DNA from: Simplicispira sp. 125 | GTDB taxonomy: Bacteria; Pseudomonadota; Gammaproteobacteria; Burkholderiales; Burkholderiaceae_C | Assembly (NCBI RefSeq): GCF_003096555.1 | Contig: NZ_QEKM01000001.1 | Span: forward strand, 744,001-808,000 | Reading direction: 5' to 3' | Length of the DNA: 64,000 nucleotides | In this document: positions 45,041-53,245 of the stretch, piece by piece | Position numbering within the stretch: the first letter of the stretch is position 1 | How the letters are laid out: each line of letters begins with the position of its first letter | Position numbers and translations under genes: made by a program | The notes under the pieces: model-generated | What the model was told of the DNA's origin: nothing | Seen by the model: only the letters and a program-made list of their open reading frames with translations | Database searches by the model: none

Positions 45041-45322
45041 TCAGTCCGCGATTCGAAACTCCCGCGACTTGGCCAAGTTCCAGGCTTGGTCCCACAAGGC
45101 GCCGTGCCGCTCCATGCCTTCCTCGCTGACGGGGTCCATGCTGTGCCTCATGAAGACTTCGTAGAGGACCATGTTGGCGTCGCAGAAGTCATGCGAGTGG
45201 CAGACGCCGGGAGCTGTCTCTGCGCGGTTGCGCTCGAAAACCTCCCGCATCTGCTCACGCCCCAGGCACGCATGGAGTCCTTGGCTGAATTCGAGGGCGA
45301 GAGCGTCGGCGGTGGGCGTCAT
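45041..45322 (-). CDS. Hypothetical 93-aa protein
   Basis: This small acidic, helical protein has MTPTADALALEFSQGLHACL at its start and GVCHSHDFCDANMVLYEVF in the centre. The GVCHSHDFCDAN segment, with two Cys and two His, might bind a metal. I recall similar short proteins in genomic islands and phage-like regions but know no function. It lies 27 bp downstream of the 609-aa gene and ends 23 bp from the converging methyltransferase stop. Confidence 0.7.
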   Translation of the reverse strand: MTPTADALALEFSQGLHACLGREQMREVFERNRAETAPGVCHSHDFCDANMVLYEVFMRHSMDPVSEEGMERHGALWDQAWNLAKSREFRIAD

Positions 45323-45349
45323 GGCACAGTAGGAGGAGGCGATGGGCCG

Positions 45350-47179
45350 TTATAGCGCGCGGATAGGGGCGTCAGCCTCGCGGCCCGCAGGTGCGTCGTC
45401 GTCCGTTCTATTCCACAGGTCGTGAATGTGAAGCGTGGCGCCGGCCACGCGCAACGACGCCGGGAGCGGGTAGACGTTGGGCACCCGCCCATGCTCTTCG
45501 AGCAGGCGCGCATGAACGTCTCGCATGGACCAAGAAGTGGGGCCAATTTCCATCCGGGCGCGAACAAACTGCGGCCAAACGGCCATCGCCAAGTCAGGCG
45601 CGTCGGTTTTGACGCCATAGCCTTGCGTGCGGACCGACGACCTTGAAATGGCGAAGAGCAGCACGCCCCTGACGGCCTCGCGCCGCTTCTGCTTGAGCCG
45701 CAGCGACTTGTCGAGCGCCGACATGCCGTTTTCCTCGATCCACGACTTAACCTTGCCCGACCAGTCCACCAGCTCTGCTGAGAGATTGGCCGCCTTGCTT
45801 CGGAGCTGGCGCACGTCGTTGGTGGAGTAGTCCTGCCACTTCAATTGGAAGAGCCCCACGTCGCCGGTCAGCCGGTCATAGATGATCGCGTCGATGTCGG
45901 TGAGGACCGCGCCGCCACGGCGGAGCTTAAGGTTGCCAGGAAAGCGGATATATCGCTTGCCGCCGAACATGCCGTAGAGCTGCTCGCGCATCCATGCTTC
46001 GCGGTCGGCGGCGACGCCGTGCTCTGCGCGCGGCTCCAGCCACTGATGCTGTGTCCTTGCAGCGGTAAAGGGGTTTCGGGTAAGGCACGAGACCGGTCGG
46101 AGGATAAAGCCGTTGCCCAAGTCGAAGAGCAGGGGGATCAATGGCGTCGAGTGATCCGCCAGCCTCTTGGCCTGCTCCGACGTCATCGCCACCGCATTGA
46201 AGACGGCGTGCACCACAGGCTCGGTGCTGCCGCTCATTGTCGAGATCGATTGTTCAAGCGCATCCCTCGGCCCCCAGATGGTCAGGCTCTGGGCGAGCGA
46301 CACTTCGGGAAACAATTTCTTGGCGGCCGACACGCAACCGAAATGCTTGACGTGAAGGCTGATAAGCGCTGCGCCCACGCCCGCGAGGTCGGCGCCAGTG
46401 ATGGAGCCGAGCTTTGCGTCGGCGTGGATGCCTGAGTCTTCGCGCCATGGCGTCGCCAGAGCAAGGGCCTCGGCCATGTAGTGCTTGTCCACCTCGATGC
46501 GGGCGTCGTAGGCCACCATGACGCCGCGCCCCGTGTCCCATGGCCGCACGAGCGGCTTGATGAGCTCCTCGATGTCGGCCCTGATCCAGCGCTTTACCGG
46601 CGCGTTGGCCAAGGCCAGGTAGTTCCCGGGCATGCCGGGGAAGCGCAAGGCGTCGCGCATGGAGGCCATGGTCCAGCCTGAGTTCGACGAAGGCGCGCGC
46701 TCCTCGGCCGTCTTGAGTCGGTCATGTTCCATTGCGTCAGCGAACTGCGCTTTCGCGTCTTCGCTCATGCGGATTTGAAACTCGTCGCCATCCCTGGCGA
46801 TCTCCATGATCCCCCGCTCGCACATGTCGGCCAGCCTGCGCGCGAGCGACGCTTTGCCAAACTCCTGCATGAGCCCAGCGGCGAAGCCACGAGACTCTGG
46901 CGTGCTCTCCATGAGTGGGAAGGCGCCAGGCTGATCCAGAGGCTCAAAGAGTTCGGCGACGGCTCTGTTCCACCCCCAATACATGAGATCGAGCGATTGG
47001 CCGACCTTTGCCTTCTCCAAGCTGTCGGGATAAGCGCTGATGCCCCAGTAATCCATCGCGCGGACCACTTCGATGAACAGGACAAAGCGGCCCATGCGGT
47101 CGGTGGGCAATCGCGTGAGGACCGCCGCTAAATGCGCTTCGGCCAGGTCGCGGAGGGCTTGGGCGTTTGAGTCGGGCAT
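45350..47179 (-). CDS. 609-aa protein with C-terminal PD-(D/E)XK-like nuclease motif
   Basis: I do not recognise the N-terminal ~400 residues, which are mixed helical with no known motif. The region around residues 425-460 (RRGGAVLTDIDAIIYDRLTG, then DVGLFQLKWQD) has an Asp followed by a QxK motif on a predicted strand. This is the layout of PD-(D/E)XK/NERD-type nucleases with Gln in place of Glu. It follows vsr by 3 bp. With Dcm and Vsr nearby it is a candidate restriction nuclease. The whole-gene assignment is tentative. Confidence 0.6.
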   Translation of the reverse strand: MPDSNAQALRDLAEAHLAAVLTRLPTDRMGRFVLFIEVVRAMDYWGISAYPDSLEKAKVGQSLDLMYWGWNRAVAELFEPLDQPGAFPLMESTPESRGFAAGLMQEFGKASLARRLADMCERGIMEIARDGDEFQIRMSEDAKAQFADAMEHDRLKTAEERAPSSNSGWTMASMRDALRFPGMPGNYLALANAPVKRWIRADIEELIKPLVRPWDTGRGVMVAYDARIEVDKHYMAEALALATPWREDSGIHADAKLGSITGADLAGVGAALISLHVKHFGCVSAAKKLFPEVSLAQSLTIWGPRDALEQSISTMSGSTEPVVHAVFNAVAMTSEQAKRLADHSTPLIPLLFDLGNGFILRPVSCLTRNPFTAARTQHQWLEPRAEHGVAADREAWMREQLYGMFGGKRYIRFPGNLKLRRGGAVLTDIDAIIYDRLTGDVGLFQLKWQDYSTNDVRQLRSKAANLSAELVDWSGKVKSWIEENGMSALDKSLRLKQKRREAVRGVLLFAISRSSVRTQGYGVKTDAPDLAMAVWPQFVRARMEIGPTSWSMRDVHARLLEEHGRVPNVYPLPASLRVAGATLHIHDLWNRTDDDAPAGREADAPIRAL

Positions 47180-47182
47180 GGC

Positions 47183-47641
47183 TCAGCCTCGCGATGGCGC
47201 GCCGATCTCGCCGACCTGAGCGCCACCCTCGATCCAGGCGCTCATGGCGGCTTGCAGGCCCGCAGCGGCGTGGACATCGCGCGTCGAACATTCCCAAACG
47301 CACAGCACCCGCCAGCCGAGAGCTCGCAGATTCTCGACTGCGCGGCGGTCGCGCGTTACATTCGCCTCGAGCTTGGTCTTCCAGAACTCCGGCCGCGTAG
47401 CCGGCATCTTGGCGAATCGGCATCCCTCGTGCATGTGCCAGAAGCAGCCGTGGACGAACACGGCTACCTTGCGTCCCGGCATCACGATGTCGGGAGCGCC
47501 AGGCAGGGCGCGCCGATGTAGCCTAAAGCGGTAACCCGAGGCAAAGAGCATATGGCGGACGATCAGCTCGGGCTTGGTGTTCTTGCCTTGGATGCCGGCC
47601 ATCATCCGGCTGCGGTCAGCGGGAGAGACGACATCAACCAT
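47183..47641 (-). CDS. vsr: Vsr-like very-short-patch-repair endonuclease
   Basis: The 152-aa Vsr protein has the N-terminal DRSRMMAGIQGKNTKPELIV, the core GAPDIVMPGRKVAVFVHGCF with the catalytic Asp, and FWHMHEGCRFAKMPATRPEF with the zinc-binding/active His-Cys residues. A C-terminal LGWRVLCVWEC follows. Vsr nicks beside T:G mismatches formed by deamination of 5-methylcytosine and typically accompanies C5 methyltransferases, here the one at 43458. It is transcribed with the 609-aa gene. Confidence 0.93.
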   Translation of the reverse strand: MVDVVSPADRSRMMAGIQGKNTKPELIVRHMLFASGYRFRLHRRALPGAPDIVMPGRKVAVFVHGCFWHMHEGCRFAKMPATRPEFWKTKLEANVTRDRRAVENLRALGWRVLCVWECSTRDVHAAAGLQAAMSAWIEGGAQVGEIGAPSRG

Positions 47642-47786
47642 GCGCTGGTACCGAAAAGGCAGTGCGCCGTGTCAGGGCTCGAAGAACATGAAATTTCGGG
47701 GTCAGGGTGAACCCGTCGTGGAAGTGATCGCCAAGCCCAAGGCGGCCAGGCCCCGAACATGCGTGCGACACCTCTAGTCGTCCTAA

Positions 47787-49157
47787 TCAGAATCGCATGA
47801 CGCCAGGGCGCCTTGCGTGGGTCGTGTAGTGGTGTACCACTTCGTCGATGGACAGCCGACGTAGTCTGAACTTGCACAGGCCGCCCAATGCGGAGCCCGG
47901 CGCCAGAGTCATGTAGCACCTCGTCGAGATGAGCAGATGGAATTCTTCCTCTGGCGCCTTCTTGAAGGCCATAAGGCCGGCATCGATCACGCTCGCGTTG
48001 TTGAGTACGCCGGATTTCGTCCGGCAAAGGCTGATTAACGCTGAAGGTACGAGAAGCGCCAGCAGATACCGGTGAGTGGATACCTTGCCCTGGACGTGAT
48101 CGCACTCGGGCCCGAGCTCGACGACGTGAAGCGCCAATTTGCCGATATCCTCGGCGGAGGCTATCCTTGCCTTGTCCTTCAGCAGGAATTCCGCGCGCAC
48201 CAGATCAGACCTTTCCTTTCCGAACTGACGTATGAACGGGCCCGAATTGATGTAGCTTTTTGGAAGCTGGATGACCATTCCCCGTTCGAATTCACCCTTG
48301 GGCGATGCCGCTCCTGCCTCGTCGATGAGATAGCTCGCGTTGAGTCGCGCGACCGATACTCCATCGGGGCGTGGCGGACGGGGATTCACTGACATCGCAA
48401 TGCGCAGCGGGTGCGTCTCGGGAATCGGTGTCTCGGAAGTTCCACCAACGAAGCTGAGCTGATCTTCGAGAATCGGAAGCAATGCCGAATCTAGGGCGCC
48501 ATCGATATTGAGTGGAGCAACGTCCGGGCCGACTGCTTCAGCAGCAAGAAAAGCAAGCAGACTCTCCCACTCCGCGGTGCGCTGCTCTGCGACAGGCGCT
48601 TGCGTCAGGGAATGTACGGCGTCCGTCGTCTTGGCGGCGGCCTGTGCCGCGCGCATCTCCCACTGCGCGGCTGTCGCCAGTGTTGGGAAGTTCTCCATCT
48701 GCTCGGCGATCAGGCTGCGCAACGCCTCCGCATCGAAGGTTCCTGAGCCGCCAGCGCCCAGCACCATGTTCTTGTCGATAGTGCCAAAGGCGATCGGCGG
48801 TGTAAGACCCGTGCTGGGGCCATCGGCCTCGATGAGGCTCTTCATTTGCTCAACGTCCCCCGGATACATCGACCAAAAGATCAACGCGTAGGGACCCACG
48901 GCGGCAATTTTGTTAAGGCACTGGATGATTACGGCCGAGTGCATCTTGAGGTTGGCGAGGTTCCCAGGAGCCATATGGATGTCGGTGAAGACTATCCGCA
49001 TGCCAGTGATCGGCGCCTCGGGTGCAGGCAGAAGGTCACCGTCATCGAAGAGGAACGGCACCGGGCAGAAGCCGGCTTGGCTGAGCCCCCACGTGATGGC
49101 CTTCAGATGGTCTTCTCTGTCGTCTATCGCCACGACTCGCGAATAGCGCGGAATCAT
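47787..49157 (-). CDS. Receiver-domain protein with novel C-terminal region
   Basis: The 456-aa protein begins with a response-regulator receiver fold: acidic pair in RVVAIDDREDHLKA (D12-D13), phosphoacceptor Asp59 in RIVFTDIHMAPG, switch Ser in LIFWSMYPGD and Lys in GTIDKN. The remaining ~300 residues contain no HTH, GGDEF or other output domain that I recognise. Its start overlaps the stop of the double-ATPase kinase gene (ATGA), so kinase and receiver form a dedicated pair. The position in a defence region suggests signalling of infection or stress; the output is unknown. Confidence 0.75.
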   Translation of the reverse strand: MIPRYSRVVAIDDREDHLKAITWGLSQAGFCPVPFLFDDGDLLPAPEAPITGMRIVFTDIHMAPGNLANLKMHSAVIIQCLNKIAAVGPYALIFWSMYPGDVEQMKSLIEADGPSTGLTPPIAFGTIDKNMVLGAGGSGTFDAEALRSLIAEQMENFPTLATAAQWEMRAAQAAAKTTDAVHSLTQAPVAEQRTAEWESLLAFLAAEAVGPDVAPLNIDGALDSALLPILEDQLSFVGGTSETPIPETHPLRIAMSVNPRPPRPDGVSVARLNASYLIDEAGAASPKGEFERGMVIQLPKSYINSGPFIRQFGKERSDLVRAEFLLKDKARIASAEDIGKLALHVVELGPECDHVQGKVSTHRYLLALLVPSALISLCRTKSGVLNNASVIDAGLMAFKKAPEEEFHLLISTRCYMTLAPGSALGGLCKFRLRRLSIDEVVHHYTTHARRPGVMRF

Positions 49158-51310
49158 TGTTTCTGGAACCTGAAGACGACGGCCGTACCGTCGTAGGCAG
49201 CCGGTAGGGCCACTACGTCGTTCAGTTCGGATGCATCCACCACTTCCAGGCTCCCTCCTATGGATTCCATCACTGCCTTGCAGTAGAACAACCCGAGCCC
49301 CATTCCGCCGGCTCGCGTTGACGAGAACGGCTTGCCAAGAAAGTCTCGTGGCAGTTGAAATCCGGGCCCGTTGTCGCAGACTGCGATCATTCCGCCGGCC
49401 TCCTCATCCCAGGACGCCAGCACCAGGATCGCGGCCGTACCGCTACTGTCACGTTCTCTGCGGAATCGAGTCCAGTAGATGGCGTTGTCGACTACGTTGC
49501 TGAGGGCTCCGACCACCAAGCCGCGGGGCACGCTCACAGAGAAGTCATGGCGCTTGTCCGGGTCCGCAGTCCAGTTGGACATCACGACCTCGTGCCGCGC
49601 GAAGCGGTCAGCATGGAAACCGATCGCGCGTCGCACCAGATCATCAACGGGGACGTTTCTTGCCGGGTCGCGCTGAAGCAGTGGCTTGAACGTCTCCATG
49701 AGCTTGCGCAGATGATCGACTTCCTTGCGCACTTCCTCCGGGTCGACGCCAGCCTGCAACCGCCGCTGCATCCGGTCGATGCTGTGCACGATCTCGTGGA
49801 ATATGAGCGCGAGATTCATGCCGGCGAGGCCGGACGCTACCATCACCTCCTGAAAGGACTTCAGCTCAGCCCTGATGGCCTGTAAGACCGGCTTGACCTC
49901 CTTTTCGATGTTGTGTTTTTTGCCGAGCGCCTCAAGGCGCGCCAACGCGGCCTGCACCGGTGGCGGCTCATCGTCGCCCTTCAATGCACGGTCGATTGCC
50001 GCGCGGTCCTCCGCGTGATGGCGTTGAAACAGATCGAATACGCTGACACCGATGCGTTTCAGGCGACGGAACGCCGCGTTCTCGTCGAACCCTTCACGAT
50101 TGGTCTTCTCCTTCAGCTCCGCGCTGTTCGCCAGATCCAGTGAAATCTGCGCAATCACGCTCTGGGTGCCGAGCTTTCCTGCAGGCCTGTTGATCCGGCG
50201 TGTGTCGAGCCCGAGCCAGTCCTCTCCAGCCTCGCCGTAGTTGAACACCCTAATGTTGTCGCGGTAGACGCGGACTCCCGTCTGCTGGTCGAGCCACTTC
50301 TTCAGCTGCTGTGGCGCGCCGGAGGCTTTCAAAATCTCGTCACGGCGGTGGAACGCGTAGATGGCGCCGCTGATCGGACCGATGCCTTCGAGATCTTCAG
50401 GCCACAGAAGAACGTGATCGTCTTCCTTATCCGCAACGGCCTTGGGTTGAGCTGGTCGCGGACGCACTTCGTCCGGGTCTGCGGGGATCAGAGCTAGCTT
50501 TTCGGTGATGGGCCCCTTGGTCTGGGGAGTTAGATTCTTGAACTTGGGCGGACGGAACTTGTAGTCCCAGGTGATCATTCCGCTCTCATCGATCTTGAAC
50601 TCGAACTCCCAGGCGGCCGATGCGAGCATATCCTGGAGGGTCGGGAGGTCCGCCACTGCCGCCTCGTTTCCCGGCAGTTCGAGGTTGACCTTGAAGGAAG
50701 ACTCGTCATCGAACGGGTTGCACAGCGAGGTGACGAGCCTGTAGAGATCGCGGATCTCGCGTCGCGACCAGTCCGTGTGGTGCAGGTCGGTGATCTCGAC
50801 GAGCGTACCGGATTCGGAAGAGGACTTGAATTCTTCGGGCGATGCATGCTCCTCAACCTCCACCGCCAGCCCGTCGCCGAGGTAGCGTGCGCTAGCGATC
50901 AAGGGGCCCCAGGATATCTTGAATGAGTGCTCGGGCTTGCCCTGCTGCCTTGTCACGAGGCGAATGGTGTCGCCGAGCTTCTGCACCGCCAGACGCCCTA
51001 CGCCCTTCTCTCCAAGGGGGAGCCGGCCAAGCGGGCTTCGCTTGCGTGCCCCGGCGTTCCGCTTAGAGTCCGTGCCAACCTGCAACCAGGCGTTCTCTAT
51101 GGTGTCGGCGGACATCCCGATGCCGTCGTCTCTGACGCTAATCTTCGGCACGGGGGCCTGCAGATCCAGGGTGACGGTCACCGTCTTTGCGTCGGCATCG
51201 TAGGAGTTCTTGACGAGTTCGAACACGGCCAGCCGGTCGTGGCCGATGAGCTGATCACCGAGCAGCTTCAGGACATGCGACTGGACTCTAAATGGTACGC
51301 TCTTGTGCAC
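49154..51310 (-). CDS. Histidine kinase-like protein with two GHKL ATPase domains
   Basis: The 718-aa protein carries an N-terminal HSP90/MutL-like ATPase (residues ~15-150: LAVFELVKNSYDADAKTV N-box, VRDDGIGMSADT, PLGEKGVGRLAVQKL). A central unknown region follows. A DHp-like helix holds a candidate phospho-His (LALIFHEIVHSIDRMQRRLQ, ~510). A classic histidine-kinase ATPase ends the protein (ALSNVVDNAIYWT, AVCDNGPGFQLP, SSTRAGGMGLGLFYCKAVME). No membrane segment is present, so it senses a cytoplasmic signal. It is coupled to the receiver protein downstream. Two GHKL modules in one chain is unusual. Confidence 0.82.
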   Translation of the reverse strand: MHKSVPFRVQSHVLKLLGDQLIGHDRLAVFELVKNSYDADAKTVTVTLDLQAPVPKISVRDDGIGMSADTIENAWLQVGTDSKRNAGARKRSPLGRLPLGEKGVGRLAVQKLGDTIRLVTRQQGKPEHSFKISWGPLIASARYLGDGLAVEVEEHASPEEFKSSSESGTLVEITDLHHTDWSRREIRDLYRLVTSLCNPFDDESSFKVNLELPGNEAAVADLPTLQDMLASAAWEFEFKIDESGMITWDYKFRPPKFKNLTPQTKGPITEKLALIPADPDEVRPRPAQPKAVADKEDDHVLLWPEDLEGIGPISGAIYAFHRRDEILKASGAPQQLKKWLDQQTGVRVYRDNIRVFNYGEAGEDWLGLDTRRINRPAGKLGTQSVIAQISLDLANSAELKEKTNREGFDENAAFRRLKRIGVSVFDLFQRHHAEDRAAIDRALKGDDEPPPVQAALARLEALGKKHNIEKEVKPVLQAIRAELKSFQEVMVASGLAGMNLALIFHEIVHSIDRMQRRLQAGVDPEEVRKEVDHLRKLMETFKPLLQRDPARNVPVDDLVRRAIGFHADRFARHEVVMSNWTADPDKRHDFSVSVPRGLVVGALSNVVDNAIYWTRFRRERDSSGTAAILVLASWDEEAGGMIAVCDNGPGFQLPRDFLGKPFSSTRAGGMGLGLFYCKAVMESIGGSLEVVDASELNDVVALPAAYDGTAVVFRFQKQ

Positions 51311-51681
51311 GTGCGACTCTCTAGTTCAACCGTTAGATGTTACGTGTAGCAGTCAGCCTTGGCGGGTGCCTCGCCGAGGCTCGTGGTGAACGGACGTTTT
51401 CATGGTCCGCGCGCCCCACCGGGACTTTCCTGCGCGCTATGGCTTGAACTGCGAACAGACGCCCTTTCCCCTTCGAATCGCAGTGAGAAACGCCAACTCC
51501 CGGTTGCGCTATTCAGCGCTGCATCTGACAACATTCTGTGGAGCCCGAACGCCGTGCCCATTGTGACTCATTTCGCAGCGCCGATTTGTTCGCCCCTGGT
51601 CTGGCGTGTCGTCGTCCCGTAGACGCTCAGGAAGCGACGGCGGTCACGAAATACGACTTGTCCGAGGCTCGTTCGGCTAAA
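51311..51681. other. Gap between Mrr-like gene and kinase gene
   Basis: No convincing gene, repeat or terminator is seen in these 371 bp. Both flanking genes are on the - strand, so the promoter of the kinase-receiver pair probably lies here. The pair may therefore be a transcription unit separate from the sigma-factor-headed operon upstream. Confidence 0.5.
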
Positions 51682-53202
51682 TCAGCCCTTCACTGGGCCG
51701 CGCACCCGGAAATACTTATCGACGAGATGGGGGCGAGCCGATACGAAAGCTTGAAGTAGAAAGCGATCGACCTTGCGCACTTCCACGTCGCGCTTCCCGC
51801 AGATCGAATCGACCCTGTCGTGGAGAGTAGCGTCGATGTACCCGCAGGTCATCACGCCGTATCCCTCGGCATCGTATTGTTCGATCACATCGCCGATGGA
51901 CTTGATGTGCTTTGGAGTCAGCGAGTCGTCAGCACGGATGTGTTTGCACTGAAAGACCCACTTGACCGGGGGGCGATAGAAAGGGGGGGCGCGGTTTGTC
52001 CAGGCCACTATGTCCCGCCCGCCATCGCGCGAGCGTGACTTGCCGATCTTCTCCAGCCGGTTTCGATCGAACTGCGGCGATGTGTACAGGTAGTCCCAGC
52101 AAAGCTGCTCGAAAAGCTCATCGTCGAGAATCTCCCACGGAAGATCGGGCGCCGACTTGGCCGACCCGCCATCGTGCAGGCTTGTTGCCAGAGATTGCAG
52201 GACTTCGGCCTGAGCAGCGCGCCCCGGGGTGGGGCGCTGGTGTTCGCTAAAGAAGACGATGGTGAATCCGGAGCACCTGAGTGCGGCAAACCCCGAAAAA
52301 TCGCCGACCCAAGCGGACGGCTCGTCATCGGACCCGGCGACCCGCCCTTTGAAGGCAACGAGGTCATAGGAGTCCGGCTCGGACTGCGTACGTCGAACAA
52401 ACTCGTCGCCGCAGGCGATCGCCTGAGTGACGAGCTCTGAAGGCACACCGACAACTACATGCCCGCCAATGAAACTGGCCTCTTGCTCGGTCATGACCAT
52501 CCGTGCAGGCAGGAGCGCTTCACCGCTGTAACCCACGCTCTCGAGCACCTCTGCGAGTGACGCGTCCGCCGGTAGGATCAACTCGCCATCCGACAAAAGA
52601 ACGGCCCGACCACCTGCGCGGATGGACCTACTAACGAAAAAGCCATACCGCCGTTCCGGATGGCGCTGAAGATGCTCTTTCAGCGCCTCGGTGTCCTCCC
52701 ACTCTCCATACGACATGATCAGGTTGCCGACGTAGTGATCGGCGATCTCGGGGAACATGAGCTCGCTCTGTTCCAGGGATTCCTCGTAGTCGTATCTCGC
52801 TTCCCGGATTTGCTCGAATTCTCCGCGCAGACCATCGGTCTCGTGATCGGGATAGTCGACGAATATCGCCATCCGCGCCAGTTCCAGCGCCATCGCATGC
52901 GGGTCGTAGCTGTCAAGTTCAAGCCGGATCACATTCAAATGCTCGACCTTCGTCCACGACATCGATCGTCGTGTTGCATAGGCACCCAGACGCTCGGCGA
53001 TAAGGGACGCGTCCAGAAAGTCATCGGCCAGATCCAGATGCGAGTTCGAACTCCCGACGGAGGGGAGTGGGACGTCAACGGCAAACGCGTGACCCGAGGA
53101 GATAGCGAGCAAGAACTCTGTGACGACGTCGGTCAGCGTCTGAGCGTCGTTGGGCAACTCTAGTTTCACCGCCGACTGCGCGGTGTCATCTGCTTCATGC
53201 AT
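51682..53202 (-). CDS. Mrr-like restriction endonuclease
   Basis: The 506-aa protein has an unrecognised N-terminal ~340 residues and a C-terminal Mrr-type PD-(D/E)XK domain. WEILDDELFEQLCWDYLYTS opens the domain, KSRSRDGGRDIVAWTN carries the Asp and VKWVFQCKHIRADDSL the QxK motif. Mrr-family enzymes often cleave modified DNA. It lies 43 bp downstream of the AIPR gene on the same strand, so it may be the last gene of the sigma-headed operon or an independent nuclease. Confidence 0.8.
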   Translation of the reverse strand: MHEADDTAQSAVKLELPNDAQTLTDVVTEFLLAISSGHAFAVDVPLPSVGSSNSHLDLADDFLDASLIAERLGAYATRRSMSWTKVEHLNVIRLELDSYDPHAMALELARMAIFVDYPDHETDGLRGEFEQIREARYDYEESLEQSELMFPEIADHYVGNLIMSYGEWEDTEALKEHLQRHPERRYGFFVSRSIRAGGRAVLLSDGELILPADASLAEVLESVGYSGEALLPARMVMTEQEASFIGGHVVVGVPSELVTQAIACGDEFVRRTQSEPDSYDLVAFKGRVAGSDDEPSAWVGDFSGFAALRCSGFTIVFFSEHQRPTPGRAAQAEVLQSLATSLHDGGSAKSAPDLPWEILDDELFEQLCWDYLYTSPQFDRNRLEKIGKSRSRDGGRDIVAWTNRAPPFYRPPVKWVFQCKHIRADDSLTPKHIKSIGDVIEQYDAEGYGVMTCGYIDATLHDRVDSICGKRDVEVRKVDRFLLQAFVSARPHLVDKYFRVRGPVKG

Positions 53203-53245
53203 GAGCTTCGTGGAGAAGATTTCGAGGGGATCCTTACGAATTGGC

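Noticed and set aside
51359..51622. 87-codon plus-strand frame in the gap between the kinase and Mrr-like genes
   Set aside because: No domain, no good ribosome site and opposite to the local direction of transcription.
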